From Deltaproteobacteria bacterium (GTDB lineage Bacteria; Desulfobacterota; Desulfobacteria; Desulfobacterales; C00003060): DNA of 58,330 nucleotides. How positions within the stretch are numbered: the stretch's first letter is position 1; every line of letters begins with the position of its first letter. The notes beneath the pieces were generated by a model. It searched no databases and was not told the origin of the DNA. It saw only the letters and a program-made list of their open reading frames with translations. The stretch spans positions 1-58,330 of the forward strand of contig JAFGFW010000002.1 in the NCBI GenBank assembly GCA_016930875.1. Reading direction: 5' to 3'. The translations under genes were made by a program, and so were the position numbers. Below are positions 8,518-19,180 of this stretch, piece after piece.

Positions 8518-9468
8518 ATGACCGTACTAACCGAGAATCCAGACAAAGATAATCTACTGGACAAATTCCTGGGCTCGGCCTTAGGGACCTTTGTTGGGGA
8601 CGCCCTGGGCGAGCCTGTCGAGGGGTGGCCGCGCAGTGCGATCTATGGTCAATTTGGCCTCCTTGACAGCATGATCGGGGGAGAAGGACGCTACACGGAT
8701 GATACCCAGATGATGATTGGGATACTGGAAACACTGGCAGAGAAAAGGGGCTTCGATCCCGCGATATGTGCCAGGAGATTTCGAGAAAACTTCGATCCCT
8801 GGCGTGGCTATGGCCGACGCATTTTCGGCGTGATGGAAAGAATCAGGCAGGGGATGCCCTGGGACCAGGTGGGCACAGACAGTTTCGGCAATGGCGCTGC
8901 CATGAGAATCGCCCCCATTGGTTGTCTTTACTACAGTGACTTGGAGGCCCTTAGAGAAAACGCCATCCTCAGCGCCCGCATCACCCACAAGCACCCGGAG
9001 GGACTGGCCGGCGCTGTGGCACAGGCCACGGCCGTGGGGCTTGCCCTTCAATGCGGCCTCTCAAATGAGCCTTTAGAGCCGCAAGACTTCTTGGATAGAA
9101 TTTCGGCCCAAGTGATTGATATGGACAAGGGGTTTGCTGAATCCGTCGATCGAATCAAATCGATCGCAAAAGGTCCTATGCTTGAGGTGATTGAGGCCAT
9201 TTCGGGTCAATATCGACTGGATCTTAGGGCTATTGAGTCCGTACCCGCAGCTATCGGGGCCTTTGCTTTGACCGATACCTTTCGGGAAGCGGTCGTCCTT
9301 GCCGTAAACCTGGGCAGGGATACGGACACCCTTGGCGCCATGGCAGGCGCTATTGCCGGCGCCTTTTACGGGTACGGCCGGATTCCGGAAGAATGGCTAA
9401 ACTCCCTTGAAAACGGAACCAAAGGGCGGGATTATGTGATGAAGTGCGTAAGGCAGATGATCTTATAA
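8518..9468 (+). CDS. ADP-ribosylglycohydrolase family protein
   Basis: A 316-residue all-helical ARH/DraG-type hydrolase. The two metal-site motifs are intact: GDALGEP...YTDDTQMM (D61/D62) near the N-terminus and GRDTDTLGAMAGAIAGAFYG near the C-terminus. Known relatives remove ADP-ribose from proteins, nucleic acids or small molecules and need two Mg or Mn ions. No ADP-ribosyltransferase or nitrogenase gene lies nearby, so the substrate is unknown. The ribosome-binding site is weak, and the start is chosen as the first ATG before a family-like N-terminus. Confidence 0.9.
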   Translation: MTVLTENPDKDNLLDKFLGSALGTFVGDALGEPVEGWPRSAIYGQFGLLDSMIGGEGRYTDDTQMMIGILETLAEKRGFDPAICARRFRENFDPWRGYGRRIFGVMERIRQGMPWDQVGTDSFGNGAAMRIAPIGCLYYSDLEALRENAILSARITHKHPEGLAGAVAQATAVGLALQCGLSNEPLEPQDFLDRISAQVIDMDKGFAESVDRIKSIAKGPMLEVIEAISGQYRLDLRAIESVPAAIGAFALTDTFREAVVLAVNLGRDTDTLGAMAGAIAGAFYGYGRIPEEWLNSLENGTKGRDYVMKCVRQMIL

Positions 9469-9671
9469 CATTTGTCAGGTTACATTTCCAACCGCCTGAA
9501 TTCGCAACAACTACAATTATCCGTTGATTTCTTTTTGGTTTCCCTGATAATGAAGTGATTGTAGACTCCGAAAACATCATCTTAGTTCCTTGATTCTGAA
9601 ATTCGTGCTTGTTGGGGCAGAATGTTCTTGTCGACCTAATCAATTTACAGAAAAGTCAAAATGTTAAACTC

Positions 9672-9706
9672 GAAATCCGAAGCACGTGCTTCGTGCTTCG
9701 GATTTC
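9672..9706. repeat. perfect 15-bp stem hairpin
   Basis: Arms GAAATCCGAAGCACG and CGTGCTTCGGATTTC enclose the loop TGCTT. No T-run follows in either direction. It abuts the 20-bp element at 9706. It could be a transcript-processing or REP-like structure between the hydrolase gene and the VWA-FHA gene. Confidence 0.6.
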
Positions 9707-9725
9707 CGGTTTATCCGGGTTAGGA
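9706..9725 (+). repeat. dispersed 20-bp element, copy 2
   Basis: CCGGTTTATCCGGGTTAGGA, ten bases before the TTG start of the VWA-FHA gene and sharing its first base with the preceding hairpin. It is identical to the copies at 4263-4282 and 21821-21840. Confidence 0.75.
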
Positions 9726-9735
9726 TGAAGGCCTG

Positions 9736-11622
9736 TTGAACAATATGAAGCCCAAAATTGTGATCAAGAAAGAAGTTCTGTGCGCAGTTATCGCAAACTT
9801 AGTCTATGTCATAGCCGTTTTCTGCTCCGGGGCTTCAGCGAGTAACAACGGGGACCCAAGGCCCGCGGGCAAATCGAAACTGGACGTCCTTTTCGTTGTG
9901 GATAACTCGGGAAGCATGAAAAAAAACGATCCCGAGTTTATTATCAGAGAAGTTGTAACGAACTTCTTGAATGGTCTTACGGGTGAATCACGGATTGGAA
10001 TGGTCATTTTTGACCAAGACGCCAGGCTTGTCGTTCCGCTTACCGATAGAGCGGCTTCTCAAGCCAGTGGATTATTTGTCAAAGGCCTCGATAAGGTGAA
10101 TTATGCCGGGCAGTTCACGAACAGCCCGGCAGGCATAGAAAGGGCCATCTATGAACTCAAGGTGAACGGCAGAAACGAAGCCAAAAAAGTGATCATTTTC
10201 CTGACTGACGGCATAGTAGATACTGGAGACAAGCGCCAGGATATTGAAAGGGAAAAATGGCTGCGTGAGGATTTGGCAAGAGAGAGCAAAAAAGCAGGCA
10301 TACGGATTTGTGGAATCGCATTCACGGAAAAGGCTGATGTCCATCTCATTCAGACATTGGCGCTTGAGACGGATGGAGAGTATTTCAGAGCGTACAGAGC
10401 TGCCGAGATCCCTGGTATCTTCACAAAAATTGATGAGATCATCAACAAACCATCAGTAAAAACGGTGCCCTTGACGTCACCTTCAACCGAAACGCCTACG
10501 CCTGCATCGCCGGATATTACGCCAATTCCGCCGCCTGCCGCGGAATACCGGCCGGCTCCGTGGAAAAGCTATTTGTCACTACTTACCGTCATTGTTGCTT
10601 GCGTTTTGTTGGGAATAATGATCCTTCTCAAATTCTTCAAAAAGACCAGAATGCCGCTGGAACCCAGGGCAGATGATCGTAGGCGAAGCCGGCCTTTCCC
10701 GCCAAGTCAACCGATGCCAGAGGCCAAGTTGATCGATCTAAAGGAAGTCAGCTCTAAGGGATCTCTGCCTTTTGTCCTGAACAAAGACAGGATAAGCATT
10801 GGACGCGATTTAGGCAACGATATTGTCGTTGCGCAAGAAACAGTCTCAAGCTTTCATGCAACAATCGAATATGGTGACGGCTATTTCTATTTGGAAGATC
10901 ACAGGAGCACGAATGGAACTTTCTTAAATAACAAAAGAATCGATCAGAACAAACCTGTCAAGTTGAAAAGCGGTGATAGAGTATGTTTTGCTGCATATGA
11001 ATTCAAATTCTTGATGGTAGATCATGATCCGGTTGGCGAAACAGTAATGCTCGGAAGCTCCTCTTTGCCGATTAGAACAGACCACATCCTCGAAACGCAG
11101 TCCACCAGGGAGGAAGTTAATGATTCAATTATTTTCAAGGACTGCCTCGGTAAACATCTTGATCGGATCCGTGCCCTCGGCAGTACGTATGAGTCTTTTG
11201 TTAATCAATACATTCACCATGACATAATCGATATTCTGGCTGGCATGGCAAAGGAAGCAATGAGTCTTACGCAAGCCGACCTTGATGAACATCGCGCCAC
11301 CTTGGCAAAGCCACCAGTTCTTTATCAGCTTTGCACTCTGCCCGTGGAAATAGAACATGCAAGAACCTGGTTTTCTCAAAAGCACGGGGGTTACGTAAAA
11401 TTCATAAATAATTCATTTAGCTCTAAACATTTCACAACGCCCGGATGCACTGTTTTATGCCTTATCACATACGGGCGGACAACAGATGCCTGGATCAGCA
11501 TCACTATCGTTCCTGCAGTGGATGACCCCGATCCAGTTGAGATTATGTCGGTCGAGTTCCTGTCCGAAGAAGAGAAGCGCACACTATCACTGGATTTTGG
11601 CGAGTTGGGCCGCATAATATAG
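9736..11622 (+). CDS. membrane VWA-FHA domain protein
   Basis: A 628-residue protein. Residues 13-36 form a signal or anchor helix. A von Willebrand A domain spans about 48-235 with the metal-ion site DNSGS at 56-60 and FLTDG at about 155. A Pro/Thr-rich linker leads to a transmembrane helix at about 276-301. A cytoplasmic FHA domain follows (about 340-430; GR 356-357, SSFH 371-374, NG 393-394), which binds phosphothreonine. The last 190 residues match nothing I recognise. The topology puts VWA outside and FHA inside, suggesting it links envelope binding to phospho-signalling. No Ser/Thr kinase is adjacent. The start is TTG 9736 or ATG 9745. Confidence 0.85.
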   Translation: MNNMKPKIVIKKEVLCAVIANLVYVIAVFCSGASASNNGDPRPAGKSKLDVLFVVDNSGSMKKNDPEFIIREVVTNFLNGLTGESRIGMVIFDQDARLVVPLTDRAASQASGLFVKGLDKVNYAGQFTNSPAGIERAIYELKVNGRNEAKKVIIFLTDGIVDTGDKRQDIEREKWLREDLARESKKAGIRICGIAFTEKADVHLIQTLALETDGEYFRAYRAAEIPGIFTKIDEIINKPSVKTVPLTSPSTETPTPASPDITPIPPPAAEYRPAPWKSYLSLLTVIVACVLLGIMILLKFFKKTRMPLEPRADDRRRSRPFPPSQPMPEAKLIDLKEVSSKGSLPFVLNKDRISIGRDLGNDIVVAQETVSSFHATIEYGDGYFYLEDHRSTNGTFLNNKRIDQNKPVKLKSGDRVCFAAYEFKFLMVDHDPVGETVMLGSSSLPIRTDHILETQSTREEVNDSIIFKDCLGKHLDRIRALGSTYESFVNQYIHHDIIDILAGMAKEAMSLTQADLDEHRATLAKPPVLYQLCTLPVEIEHARTWFSQKHGGYVKFINNSFSSKHFTTPGCTVLCLITYGRTTDAWISITIVPAVDDPDPVEIMSVEFLSEEEKRTLSLDFGELGRII

Positions 11623-11771
11623 CTGGTGATCATCAGAGAACTCCCTGAATCGTCTCCCCTTCGAGTTTTCTAGTGGAACTCCCTGTAATTTCGTGTCGTT
11701 GCCTGAATTCATATCGAGAGTCAGAAAATTTTCATTGAAACAATTTCTGCCGGTGATACAAGGACACCACC

Positions 11772-12410
11772 ATGATTGCGATTATCGATTATGAGGCAGG
11801 CAACCTGAAGAGCGTGGAACGTGCCGTGAAGCGCTTGGGCTTTGCCTGTCGCGTGACGCAACGTCGGGAAGAGATCCTGGAGAGCGAAAGGGTTATTTTC
11901 CCGGGTGTGGGGGCGGCAGGAAAGGCCATGGCTGATCTGACACATCTCGGTTTGGATAAAGTGTTGAAAGAGGAGTTCCAGGCCAATAAACCGTTCCTGG
12001 GGATTTGCCTGGGGGCCCAAGTTATTCTGGAAAAGAGCCAAGAAAACAAGGCCCGGTGTTTGGGCCTTATCAGGGGAGAGGTCGTGCAATTTTCTCAGCC
12101 CCTTTTATCTGAAAAAAAAGAGCGCCTTAAAATACCACATATGGGGTGGAACGGTGTCCTTTTACTGAAGAAACATCCTGTCATGGAAGGAATTACAGCG
12201 GCTGATGAATTCTACTTTGTGCACGCCTACTATCCCACGCCTGCATCTGATAACCATGTGATCGGGACTACAGACTACGGCATAAAGTTCCCATCTGTTA
12301 TCGGTTATAAGAACCTGATTGCCATGCAGTTCCATCCGGAAAAAAGCGGCACTGCCGGATTGAGGATCCTGGAGAACTTTTGCAACTGGGATGGTGGCTA
12401 TGCTCAGTAA
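11772..12410 (+). CDS. hisH: imidazole glycerol phosphate synthase, glutaminase subunit
   Basis: A 212-residue class I glutamine amidotransferase that feeds ammonia to HisF for histidine and AICAR synthesis. It shows [16 protein letters not shown] at the start, the nucleophile in [11 protein letters not shown] and the His/Glu pair in QFHPEKSG. The stop overlaps the start of hisF by eleven bases, so the two subunits are translationally coupled. Other his genes are absent from the window. It is the first of six amidotransferase genes on this strand. Confidence 0.95.
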   Translation: MIAIIDYEAGNLKSVERAVKRLGFACRVTQRREEILESERVIFPGVGAAGKAMADLTHLGLDKVLKEEFQANKPFLGICLGAQVILEKSQENKARCLGLIRGEVVQFSQPLLSEKKERLKIPHMGWNGVLLLKKHPVMEGITAADEFYFVHAYYPTPASDNHVIGTTDYGIKFPSVIGYKNLIAMQFHPEKSGTAGLRILENFCNWDGGYAQ

Positions 12411-13179
12411 AAGGATAATACCCTGTCTTGACGTGAGGGATGGGAAGACCACCAAGGGCATAAAGTTCAAGGAAAACCTGGATATTGGCGATCCTGTGGA
12501 GATGGCCAGGTACTACTATGAGCAGGGAGCTGATGAGATAGTTTTTTACGACATCACGGCTTCAAGCGATAGGCGCGACATTATGATAGAGGTGGTGCGC
12601 CGCGTGGCTGAAGAGATCTTTATCCCCTTCTCTGTGGGTGGAGGCATCAGGACCATTGAGGATATGCGTAATGTGCTTCTGGCCGGGGCAGAAAAGGTTA
12701 GTGTGAACACGGCTGCGGTCAAGAATCCTGAGATCATCTTAGAGGGGGCCAAGGCTTTCGGGAGCCAGTGTATCGTCCTCGGGATGGACGTCAAAAAGGT
12801 GGAACCATCTGAGAAGATACCGTCAGGCTATGAGATAGTCATCCACGGCGGCAGAACTCACATGGGCATTGACGCCCTGGCCTGGGCCAGGGAGGGAGAA
12901 AAGCTGGGGGCAGGAGAAATATGCCTGAATTCAATTGATGCAGATGGCTCTCAGCAAGGCTATGAAATGATCTTGACCCCCCTTATATCCGAAAACGTGA
13001 GCATTCCGGTGATTGCATCGGGTGGCGCAGGCAACATCAATCATATGTATGATGTCCTCACTAACGGCAAGGCCGATGCCGCCCTTGTGGCCTCTATCGT
13101 TCACTATGGGACATACACGATCAGGCAGATCAAGGACGACCTTAACGCGCGGGGCGTCAAGGTCCGTATGCGCTGGTAG
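12400..13179 (+). CDS. hisF: imidazole glycerol phosphate synthase, cyclase subunit
   Basis: A (beta-alpha)8 barrel of about 259 residues that partners HisH. Typical segments are [17 protein letters not shown] (catalytic D11-type aspartate), [13 protein letters not shown], the KVSVNTAA phosphate loop, [18 protein letters not shown] (second catalytic Asp) and [12 protein letters not shown]. The frame also offers an ATG at 12391, but [11 protein letters not shown] at 12400 matches the family N-terminus. Its stop lies one base before the carA start. Confidence 0.95.
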   Translation: MLSKRIIPCLDVRDGKTTKGIKFKENLDIGDPVEMARYYYEQGADEIVFYDITASSDRRDIMIEVVRRVAEEIFIPFSVGGGIRTIEDMRNVLLAGAEKVSVNTAAVKNPEIILEGAKAFGSQCIVLGMDVKKVEPSEKIPSGYEIVIHGGRTHMGIDALAWAREGEKLGAGEICLNSIDADGSQQGYEMILTPLISENVSIPVIASGGAGNINHMYDVLTNGKADAALVASIVHYGTYTIRQIKDDLNARGVKVRMRW

Positions 13180-13180
13180 A

Positions 13181-14278
13181 ATGAAGGCATTATTGGCCCT
13201 GGAAGATGGAACAGTGTTTTGCGGCAACGCCTTTGCCGGCGAGGGAGAGGCATGGGGCGAGGTTGTCTTTAACACGAGCATGACAGGCTACCAGGAGGTC
13301 CTCACAGACCCTTCATACAACGGACAGATCGTCACAATGACCTATCCCCTCATCGGCAACTATGGGATCAATTCCGAAGATATTGAATCAGAAAAGGTGC
13401 GGGTTGAGGGGCTTGTTGTTCGAGAGTATGAACCCGTGCCAAGCAATTGGCGATCTGAACAGACCCTGGCCGACTACTTGAACAAAGAAGGGATAATCGG
13501 CATTGAAGGGATCGATACCCGTGCTCTGACGCGCCATATCAGACTGTCAGGGGCGATGAAGGGAGTCATTTCAACAAAAGATCTCAACCCTGATTCCCTG
13601 GTGGAAAAAGCCAGGGCCTCTCGTGGATTAGTCGGTCTGGATCTGGTCAAGGAGGTCACTTGTGACAAGCCCTACGCGTGGCCGCAGGACAAAGAGGCAC
13701 GCTTTAAGGTGGTCACACTCGATTGCGGCATGAAGTTCAACATAGCCCAAAGCCTGGCAGAAAAGGGCTGTCAGGTAATGGTTGTGCCTGCTCACATTAG
13801 TGCGGAGGAAATCAGGGCCATGAACCCTGATGGCATCCTTATCTCCAATGGCCCCGGAGACCCTGAACCCATCACCTATTCGGTCGATACAATCAGAAGC
13901 CTGATACCGGACTATCCCATCTTTGGCATCTGCCTGGGCCACCAACTCCTGGGACTCGCCTTTGGCGGCAAGACCTACAAGCTGAAATTCGGTCACCGCG
14001 GGGCGAACCATCCGGTAATAAATCTTTTGACGGGCAAAGTGGAAATCACCGCTCAGAACCACGGTTTTTGTGTAGATATTGAATCGATCAAAGATCCGGA
14101 AATTGAGATCACCCACATCAATCTGAACGATCAAACACTCGAGGGTATGAGGCATCGGACCCTGCCCATCTTCTCTGTGCAGTACCATCCTGAGGCTTCT
14201 CCCGGCCCTCATGATGCAAGCTACTTGTTTGATGATTTCATTGACCTGATGCAAAGGAAAGGGAAGGCGCACACGTGA
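13181..14278 (+). CDS. carA: carbamoyl-phosphate synthase small subunit
   Basis: A 365-residue glutaminase subunit providing ammonia to CarB for carbamoyl phosphate (arginine and pyrimidines). It opens MKALLALEDGTVFCGNAFAG, continues with the N-terminal CPSase domain (TSMTGYQEVLTDPSYNGQI) and ends with a class I GATase: IFGICLGHQLLGLAFGG and SVQYHPEASPGPHD. The open frame runs upstream to 13013 inside hisF, but that part is out-of-frame hisF sequence; the ATG one base after the hisF stop is the true start. Its stop overlaps the guaA GTG (GTGA). Confidence 0.96.
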   Translation: MKALLALEDGTVFCGNAFAGEGEAWGEVVFNTSMTGYQEVLTDPSYNGQIVTMTYPLIGNYGINSEDIESEKVRVEGLVVREYEPVPSNWRSEQTLADYLNKEGIIGIEGIDTRALTRHIRLSGAMKGVISTKDLNPDSLVEKARASRGLVGLDLVKEVTCDKPYAWPQDKEARFKVVTLDCGMKFNIAQSLAEKGCQVMVVPAHISAEEIRAMNPDGILISNGPGDPEPITYSVDTIRSLIPDYPIFGICLGHQLLGLAFGGKTYKLKFGHRGANHPVINLLTGKVEITAQNHGFCVDIESIKDPEIEITHINLNDQTLEGMRHRTLPIFSVQYHPEASPGPHDASYLFDDFIDLMQRKGKAHT

Positions 14279-15804
14279 TACTAATCATTGACTTTGGTTC
14301 CCAGTATAACCAGCTCATTGCCAGGCGGGTCCGTGAGCACCATGTCTACTGCCAGATTGAATCTCCCCGGATCGGCCTTGCCGGGATTGAAGCACTCTCC
14401 CCCGAAGGAATTATCCTTTCCGGAGGACCTGCAAGTATCTATAAAAAAAACAGTCCCAGGGTCGATCCCGGCATTTTTGACCTGGGTATCCCGATCCTCG
14501 GCATCTGTTACGGGATGCAGTATATGGTCGATGCCCTGGGAGGCGAAGTCAAGCAGGCTGAAAAAAGAGAATATGGCCTTGTCGAACTCCACATAAAAAA
14601 AGCCACGGGCGTTTTCTGTGAAATCGAAAAAAAGACCGAATGCTGGATGAGCCATGGAGACACCATTGCAAAGGTGCCGAGGGGTTTTAAAATCACGGCG
14701 TCAACGTCCAATACCAGAGTGGCGGCCGCGGAAAATGTTGCAAAGAACTTTCACGGACTTCAGTTTCACCCCGAAGTTGTCCATACACCAAAGGGGAAAA
14801 GGATGCTCAGGAATTTCCTTTTTGGAATCTGTGGCTGCAGCAAGACCTGGACAATGAAAGCTTTCATCAAGGAGTCTGTCCGGGATCTAAGGTCACACGT
14901 TGGAGACAAGAGGGTAATCCTGGGACTAAGCGGCGGGGTGGATTCCTCTGTCACAGCTATCCTCCTCCACGAGGCTATCGGCAAGCAGCTAACGTGCATC
15001 TTTGTGGATAACGGCCTTTTAAGAGAGGGCGAGGCAGAACAAATCAAGGGACTTTTCAGAAAACACTTCAAGGTGAATCTGAAATTTGTCAGCGCCAGAA
15101 GGCAGTTTCTAAAGGAGTTGAAAGGCGTTTCAGACCCTGAAAAAAAACGAAAGATTATTGGTCGTATTTTTATAGAGGCCTTTGAGAAGGAGGCTGACAA
15201 GCTCCCAGGAGTGGAATTTCTCGCCCAAGGAACCCTTTATCCTGACCTCATCGAATCCAGGTCGGCCTTTGGAGGTCCGAGTGCGGTGATCAAATCACAC
15301 CATAACGTAGGGGGGCTCCCAAGAAAAATGAAGCTCAAACTGATTGAACCCTTGAAGCACCTTTTCAAGGATGAAGTGCGAGTGCTCGGGAAAGAGCTGG
15401 GGCTCCCTGAAAATCTCGTTTGGAGACAACCGTTCCCGGGACCGGGTCTGGCTATTCGAATTATCAGTGACGTTACCCAGGCAAGACTTTCCATCTTGCG
15501 GAAGGTGGATGTAATACTCCTTGAGGAGATCAGAACAATGGGCCTCTACAAAAAGCTGTGGCAGTCCTTTGCAGTGCTTCTTCCCCTAAAAAGCGTGGGC
15601 ATCATGGGAGATCAAAGGACTTATGAACACATCGTTGCCATTCGGGCCGTTACCAGCACCGACGCCATGACCGCTGACTGGGCTAAGCTTCCTCATTCTT
15701 TGCTCGGCAGGATCTCCAATCGCATCATCAACGAGGTGAGGGGCGTCAATCGCGTGGTCTATGACATTAGCTCCAAACCACCGAGTACGATTGAGTGGGA
15801 GTAG
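14275..15804 (+). CDS. guaA: GMP synthase (glutamine-hydrolysing)
   Basis: A 509-residue enzyme converting XMP to GMP. The N-terminal class I GATase has PILGICYGMQYM and GLQFHPEV. The ATP pyrophosphatase domain has the PP-loop LGLSGGVDSSVTA, followed by the C-terminal dimerisation domain ending YDISSKPPSTIEWE. The GTG start overlaps carA by four bases, and carB starts three bases after its stop, so guaA is wedged inside the carAB pair. Confidence 0.96.
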   Translation: MILIIDFGSQYNQLIARRVREHHVYCQIESPRIGLAGIEALSPEGIILSGGPASIYKKNSPRVDPGIFDLGIPILGICYGMQYMVDALGGEVKQAEKREYGLVELHIKKATGVFCEIEKKTECWMSHGDTIAKVPRGFKITASTSNTRVAAAENVAKNFHGLQFHPEVVHTPKGKRMLRNFLFGICGCSKTWTMKAFIKESVRDLRSHVGDKRVILGLSGGVDSSVTAILLHEAIGKQLTCIFVDNGLLREGEAEQIKGLFRKHFKVNLKFVSARRQFLKELKGVSDPEKKRKIIGRIFIEAFEKEADKLPGVEFLAQGTLYPDLIESRSAFGGPSAVIKSHHNVGGLPRKMKLKLIEPLKHLFKDEVRVLGKELGLPENLVWRQPFPGPGLAIRIISDVTQARLSILRKVDVILLEEIRTMGLYKKLWQSFAVLLPLKSVGIMGDQRTYEHIVAIRAVTSTDAMTADWAKLPHSLLGRISNRIINEVRGVNRVVYDISSKPPSTIEWE

Positions 15805-15807
15805 CGG

Positions 15808-18800
15808 GTGCCAAAAAGAACCGACATATCAAAGGTCATGATTATCGGCTCCGGGCCGATCATAATCAGCCAGGCCTGCGAGTTTGACTACTCGGGGACC
15901 CAGGCGTGTAAGGCCTTAAAGGAAGAGGGTTATGAGATTGTGCTCATAAACAGCAATCCGGCCACCATCATGACCGATCCCGAAATGGCAGATCACACCT
16001 ACATCGAACCGATCACGCCGGAGATGGTCGCAATGATCATCGATAAAGAAAGGCCCCAGGCCATTCTCCCGACACTGGGCGGGCAAACAGGTCTGAACAC
16101 GGCAGTCCAGGTGGCTGATATGGGGGTGCTGGAGAAGTTCAATGTGGAGATGATCGGGGCCTCGGTTGAGGTCATCAAGAAGGCTGAGGACCGGGACCTG
16201 TTCCGGGCGGCTATGGAGAACATTGGACTCCGCGTGCCCAAAAGCGCAATCGCCCGCGACATCGAGAGCGCCCTTGAGAGCGCAGAACGTGTCGGTTATC
16301 CGATTATCGTTCGGCCGAGCTTCACATTGGGTGGCACCGGCGGCGGTGTGGCTTACAATCCCGAGGACCTTGAAAAGTGGACGGCCTGGGGGCTCGATGC
16401 CAGTCTGATTCATCAGATCATGCTTGAAGAATCCGTAATCGGCTGGAAGGAATTCGAACTGGAGGTCATGCGGGACGGAAACGACAACGTGGTGATCATC
16501 TGCTCTATTGAAAACCTGGACCCCATGGGCATCCATACTGGAGATAGTGTCACCGTGGCGCCGGCTCAGACTTTGAGTGACAAAGAATATCAGGCAATGC
16601 GTGATGCCTCCATCGCGGTGATCCGGGAAATCGGTGTGGAAACAGGAGGGTCCAACATTCAGTTTGCCGTCAATCCGGGAGACGGCGAGATGGTCGTGAT
16701 TGAGATGAATCCGAGGGTTTCCAGAAGCTCCGCACTTGCCTCCAAGGCCACGGGCTTTCCCATTGCCAAGATGGCTGCCAAGTTGGCCGTGGGCTATTCC
16801 CTGGACGAACTCCCAAATGATATCACCGGAGAAACAGTGGCCTCCTTTGAGCCGAGCATTGACTATTGCGTGGTGAAAATCCCGCGGTGGACGTTTGAAA
16901 AATTTCCTGAAACCGAAGATTATCTTACGACATCCATGCGATCCGTGGGAGAGACCATGGCCATTGGCCGAACGTTTAAGGAAGCTCTTCAGAAAGGCTT
17001 GCGTTCTCTGGAGATAGGACGATTCGGTCTTGGGGCAGACGGCAAAGGGCGAACGGCTCAGGAGGTAAACGTCCCTTCGCTTGAACAAATCAGGCAAAAG
17101 CTCATTAACCCTAACTCCGGGCGTCTCTTCTATATCCGATACGGTATCAAGGCCGGAATGGATGTTGAGACTATCCAGGATCTCACCGGCATAGACCCAT
17201 GGTTCCTGCGCCAGATGGCCCGGGTCATCGACTTTGAGGAAGATATTTTACAGGCCGGCCATCCATTGGATGAAGACGTTTTGAGAAAGGGCAAGGCCCT
17301 TGGATTCTCCGATGTGCAGCTCGCCCACCTCGTCAAAGGGGATGAGGATAAGATCCGAGCCTTACGAAACGATCTTGGCGTCCAGCCTGTCTACAAGCTG
17401 GTAGACACCTGTGCGGCCGAATTCGAGGCCCGCACGCCATATTATTACTCCACCTACGAACAGGAGAGCGAGGCCCGTGTTTCCAGCAAATGTAAGGTCA
17501 TGATCCTGGGTGGCGGGCCGAATCGTATCGGACAAGGGATTGAATTCGATTATTGCTGCGTACAGGCCTGCTTTGCCCTGAAGGAAGAGGGCGTTGAGAG
17601 CATCATGGTCAACAGTAACCCCGAAACGGTGAGCACCGACTATGACACCTCTGACAAGCTCTACTTTGAACCCCTTACAAAAGAAGACGTCCTGAATATT
17701 GTGGAAACCGAAGAGCCTTCGGGGATCATTGTGCAATTCGGCGGTCAAACACCGCTTAATCTCTCGGCTCCCCTTGCCGAAGCCGGCGCGTCTATCCTCG
17801 GCACGGCAACCAAAAGCATTGCCCTGGCAGAAGACAGAGAACTTTTCAAAAATGTCCTGAAAAAACTGGGGTTGAGACAGCCCGAGAACGGCACGGCCAT
17901 GAGTGTGACAGAGGCGGCAAGCGTGGCAGAGACCATCGGATATCCCATCATCGTTCGGCCATCCTATGTTCTTGGTGGACGCGCCATGCAGATTGTTTAT
18001 GATAGATCCTCTCTGGAGTTTTTTACTCGCAAGGCCCGGCTGGCTTCTCCCGATCACCCGATCCTCATTGACAAATTCCTTGAAGATGCTATCGAAATCG
18101 ATGTGGACGCCATTTCTGATGGAAAGACCACAGTGATCGGCGGGATCATGGAACACATTGAAGAGGCGGGCGTCCACTCCGGCGACAGCGCCTGTGTGCT
18201 TCCGCCTCAAGGCCTGCCGCCTTTTCTTTTGGAAGAGATCAAGGCGCATACCAGCGCTCTGGCAAGGGAACTCGAAGTGGTCGGCTTGCTAAACATCCAG
18301 TTTGCCATCAAAGACCAAGAGATTTTTGTGCTGGAAGTCAATCCCAGGGCATCGCGAACCATTCCCTTTGTATGCAAGGCCACAGGTGTGCCGCTCGCCA
18401 AACTGGCTACAAAGGTCATGCTGGGACGAACCTTGAAAGATTTGGGGTTTACACGCGAGGTCGAACCCGATCACATTTCGGTCAAGGAGGCCGTGTTCCC
18501 CTTTGATCGATTTCCTGGGGTTGACGTGGCGCTCGGTCCTGAAATGAAATCCACGGGTGAGGTCATGGGCATAGATACTGACTTTGGCAGGGCTTTTGCC
18601 AAGTCCCAACTGGCTGCCGGGCAGGATTTACCCACTGAAGGGACCGTATTTCTCAGTGTGAGGGATGGAGACAAGGACGCGGTCCATCCCGTTGCGCATC
18701 AACTGCATGAAATGGGGTTTGGTTTCATTGCGACCCGGGGCACCTGTCGTCTGTTGAAAGATGCCGGCATTCCAAGCAGGCAGGTCAAAAAGATCGCCGA

Positions 18801-19104
18801 GGGACGTCCCAATGTGCTTGATCATATAAAGAACAGCGACATCCAGTTGGTCATTAACACACCTTCAGGCAAAAAGAGTGCGGGAGGTTCCCGCTTGATT
18901 CGGCGGACAGTCCTGAGGTACGGCATCCCCTATGCCACCACGCTTGCCGGCGCCTGCGCCATGGCAATGGGCATTGAAGCAATGAAGAAGAAAGGCCTTA
19001 CGGTGCGATCCCTGCAGGGGTTTCATGGTGGAACGAATGCGGAATGCGGATTTGTAGAAGAAGGTGAAACGAATAGCCGGCAGCGAGTAACGAGTAGGCA
19101 GTAG
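15808..19104 (+). CDS. carB: carbamoyl-phosphate synthase large subunit
   Basis: A 1098-residue duplicated ATP-grasp synthetase making carbamoyl phosphate from bicarbonate, ammonia and two ATP. Each half shows its own pre-ATP-grasp and ATP-grasp signatures ([18 protein letters not shown] and [37 protein letters not shown] and [17 protein letters not shown]). A C-terminal MGS-like allosteric domain runs from about residue 935. The start is GTG with GGGAG in the guaA tail. The last dozen residues read through a low-complexity tract and end inside a 7-bp tandem repeat, so the C-terminal tail is probably not conserved. Confidence 0.97.
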   Translation: MPKRTDISKVMIIGSGPIIISQACEFDYSGTQACKALKEEGYEIVLINSNPATIMTDPEMADHTYIEPITPEMVAMIIDKERPQAILPTLGGQTGLNTAVQVADMGVLEKFNVEMIGASVEVIKKAEDRDLFRAAMENIGLRVPKSAIARDIESALESAERVGYPIIVRPSFTLGGTGGGVAYNPEDLEKWTAWGLDASLIHQIMLEESVIGWKEFELEVMRDGNDNVVIICSIENLDPMGIHTGDSVTVAPAQTLSDKEYQAMRDASIAVIREIGVETGGSNIQFAVNPGDGEMVVIEMNPRVSRSSALASKATGFPIAKMAAKLAVGYSLDELPNDITGETVASFEPSIDYCVVKIPRWTFEKFPETEDYLTTSMRSVGETMAIGRTFKEALQKGLRSLEIGRFGLGADGKGRTAQEVNVPSLEQIRQKLINPNSGRLFYIRYGIKAGMDVETIQDLTGIDPWFLRQMARVIDFEEDILQAGHPLDEDVLRKGKALGFSDVQLAHLVKGDEDKIRALRNDLGVQPVYKLVDTCAAEFEARTPYYYSTYEQESEARVSSKCKVMILGGGPNRIGQGIEFDYCCVQACFALKEEGVESIMVNSNPETVSTDYDTSDKLYFEPLTKEDVLNIVETEEPSGIIVQFGGQTPLNLSAPLAEAGASILGTATKSIALAEDRELFKNVLKKLGLRQPENGTAMSVTEAASVAETIGYPIIVRPSYVLGGRAMQIVYDRSSLEFFTRKARLASPDHPILIDKFLEDAIEIDVDAISDGKTTVIGGIMEHIEEAGVHSGDSACVLPPQGLPPFLLEEIKAHTSALARELEVVGLLNIQFAIKDQEIFVLEVNPRASRTIPFVCKATGVPLAKLATKVMLGRTLKDLGFTREVEPDHISVKEAVFPFDRFPGVDVALGPEMKSTGEVMGIDTDFGRAFAKSQLAAGQDLPTEGTVFLSVRDGDKDAVHPVAHQLHEMGFGFIATRGTCRLLKDAGIPSRQVKKIAEGRPNVLDHIKNSDIQLVINTPSGKKSAGGSRLIRRTVLRYGIPYATTLAGACAMAMGIEAMKKKGLTVRSLQGFHGGTNAECGFVEEGETNSRQRVTSRQ

Positions 19105-19113
19105 GCAGTAGGC
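19093..19113 (+). repeat. 7-bp tandem repeat (AGTAGGC x3)
   Basis: Three exact AGTAGGC units span the carB stop codon. Short related tracts such as ACCATCG x2 (19217-19230) lie just inside the purF reading frame. The carB-purF junction therefore looks replication-slippage-prone rather than regulatory. Confidence 0.8.
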
Positions 19114-19180
19114 AGTGATTTTGAATTTCGGAATGTGGCTGGTTTTATTTCCTTGACTTTAGGCACTCGATTATTGACCA

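Noticed and set aside
15916-17097. 393-codon open frame antisense to carB
   Set aside because: It mirrors conserved carB codons, has no domain, and long antisense frames are expected from the codon bias. The same applies to 17362-18249.
19093-19113. possible CRISPR-like array
   Set aside because: The units are 7 bp and contiguous with no spacers. No CRISPR array was seen anywhere in the window.
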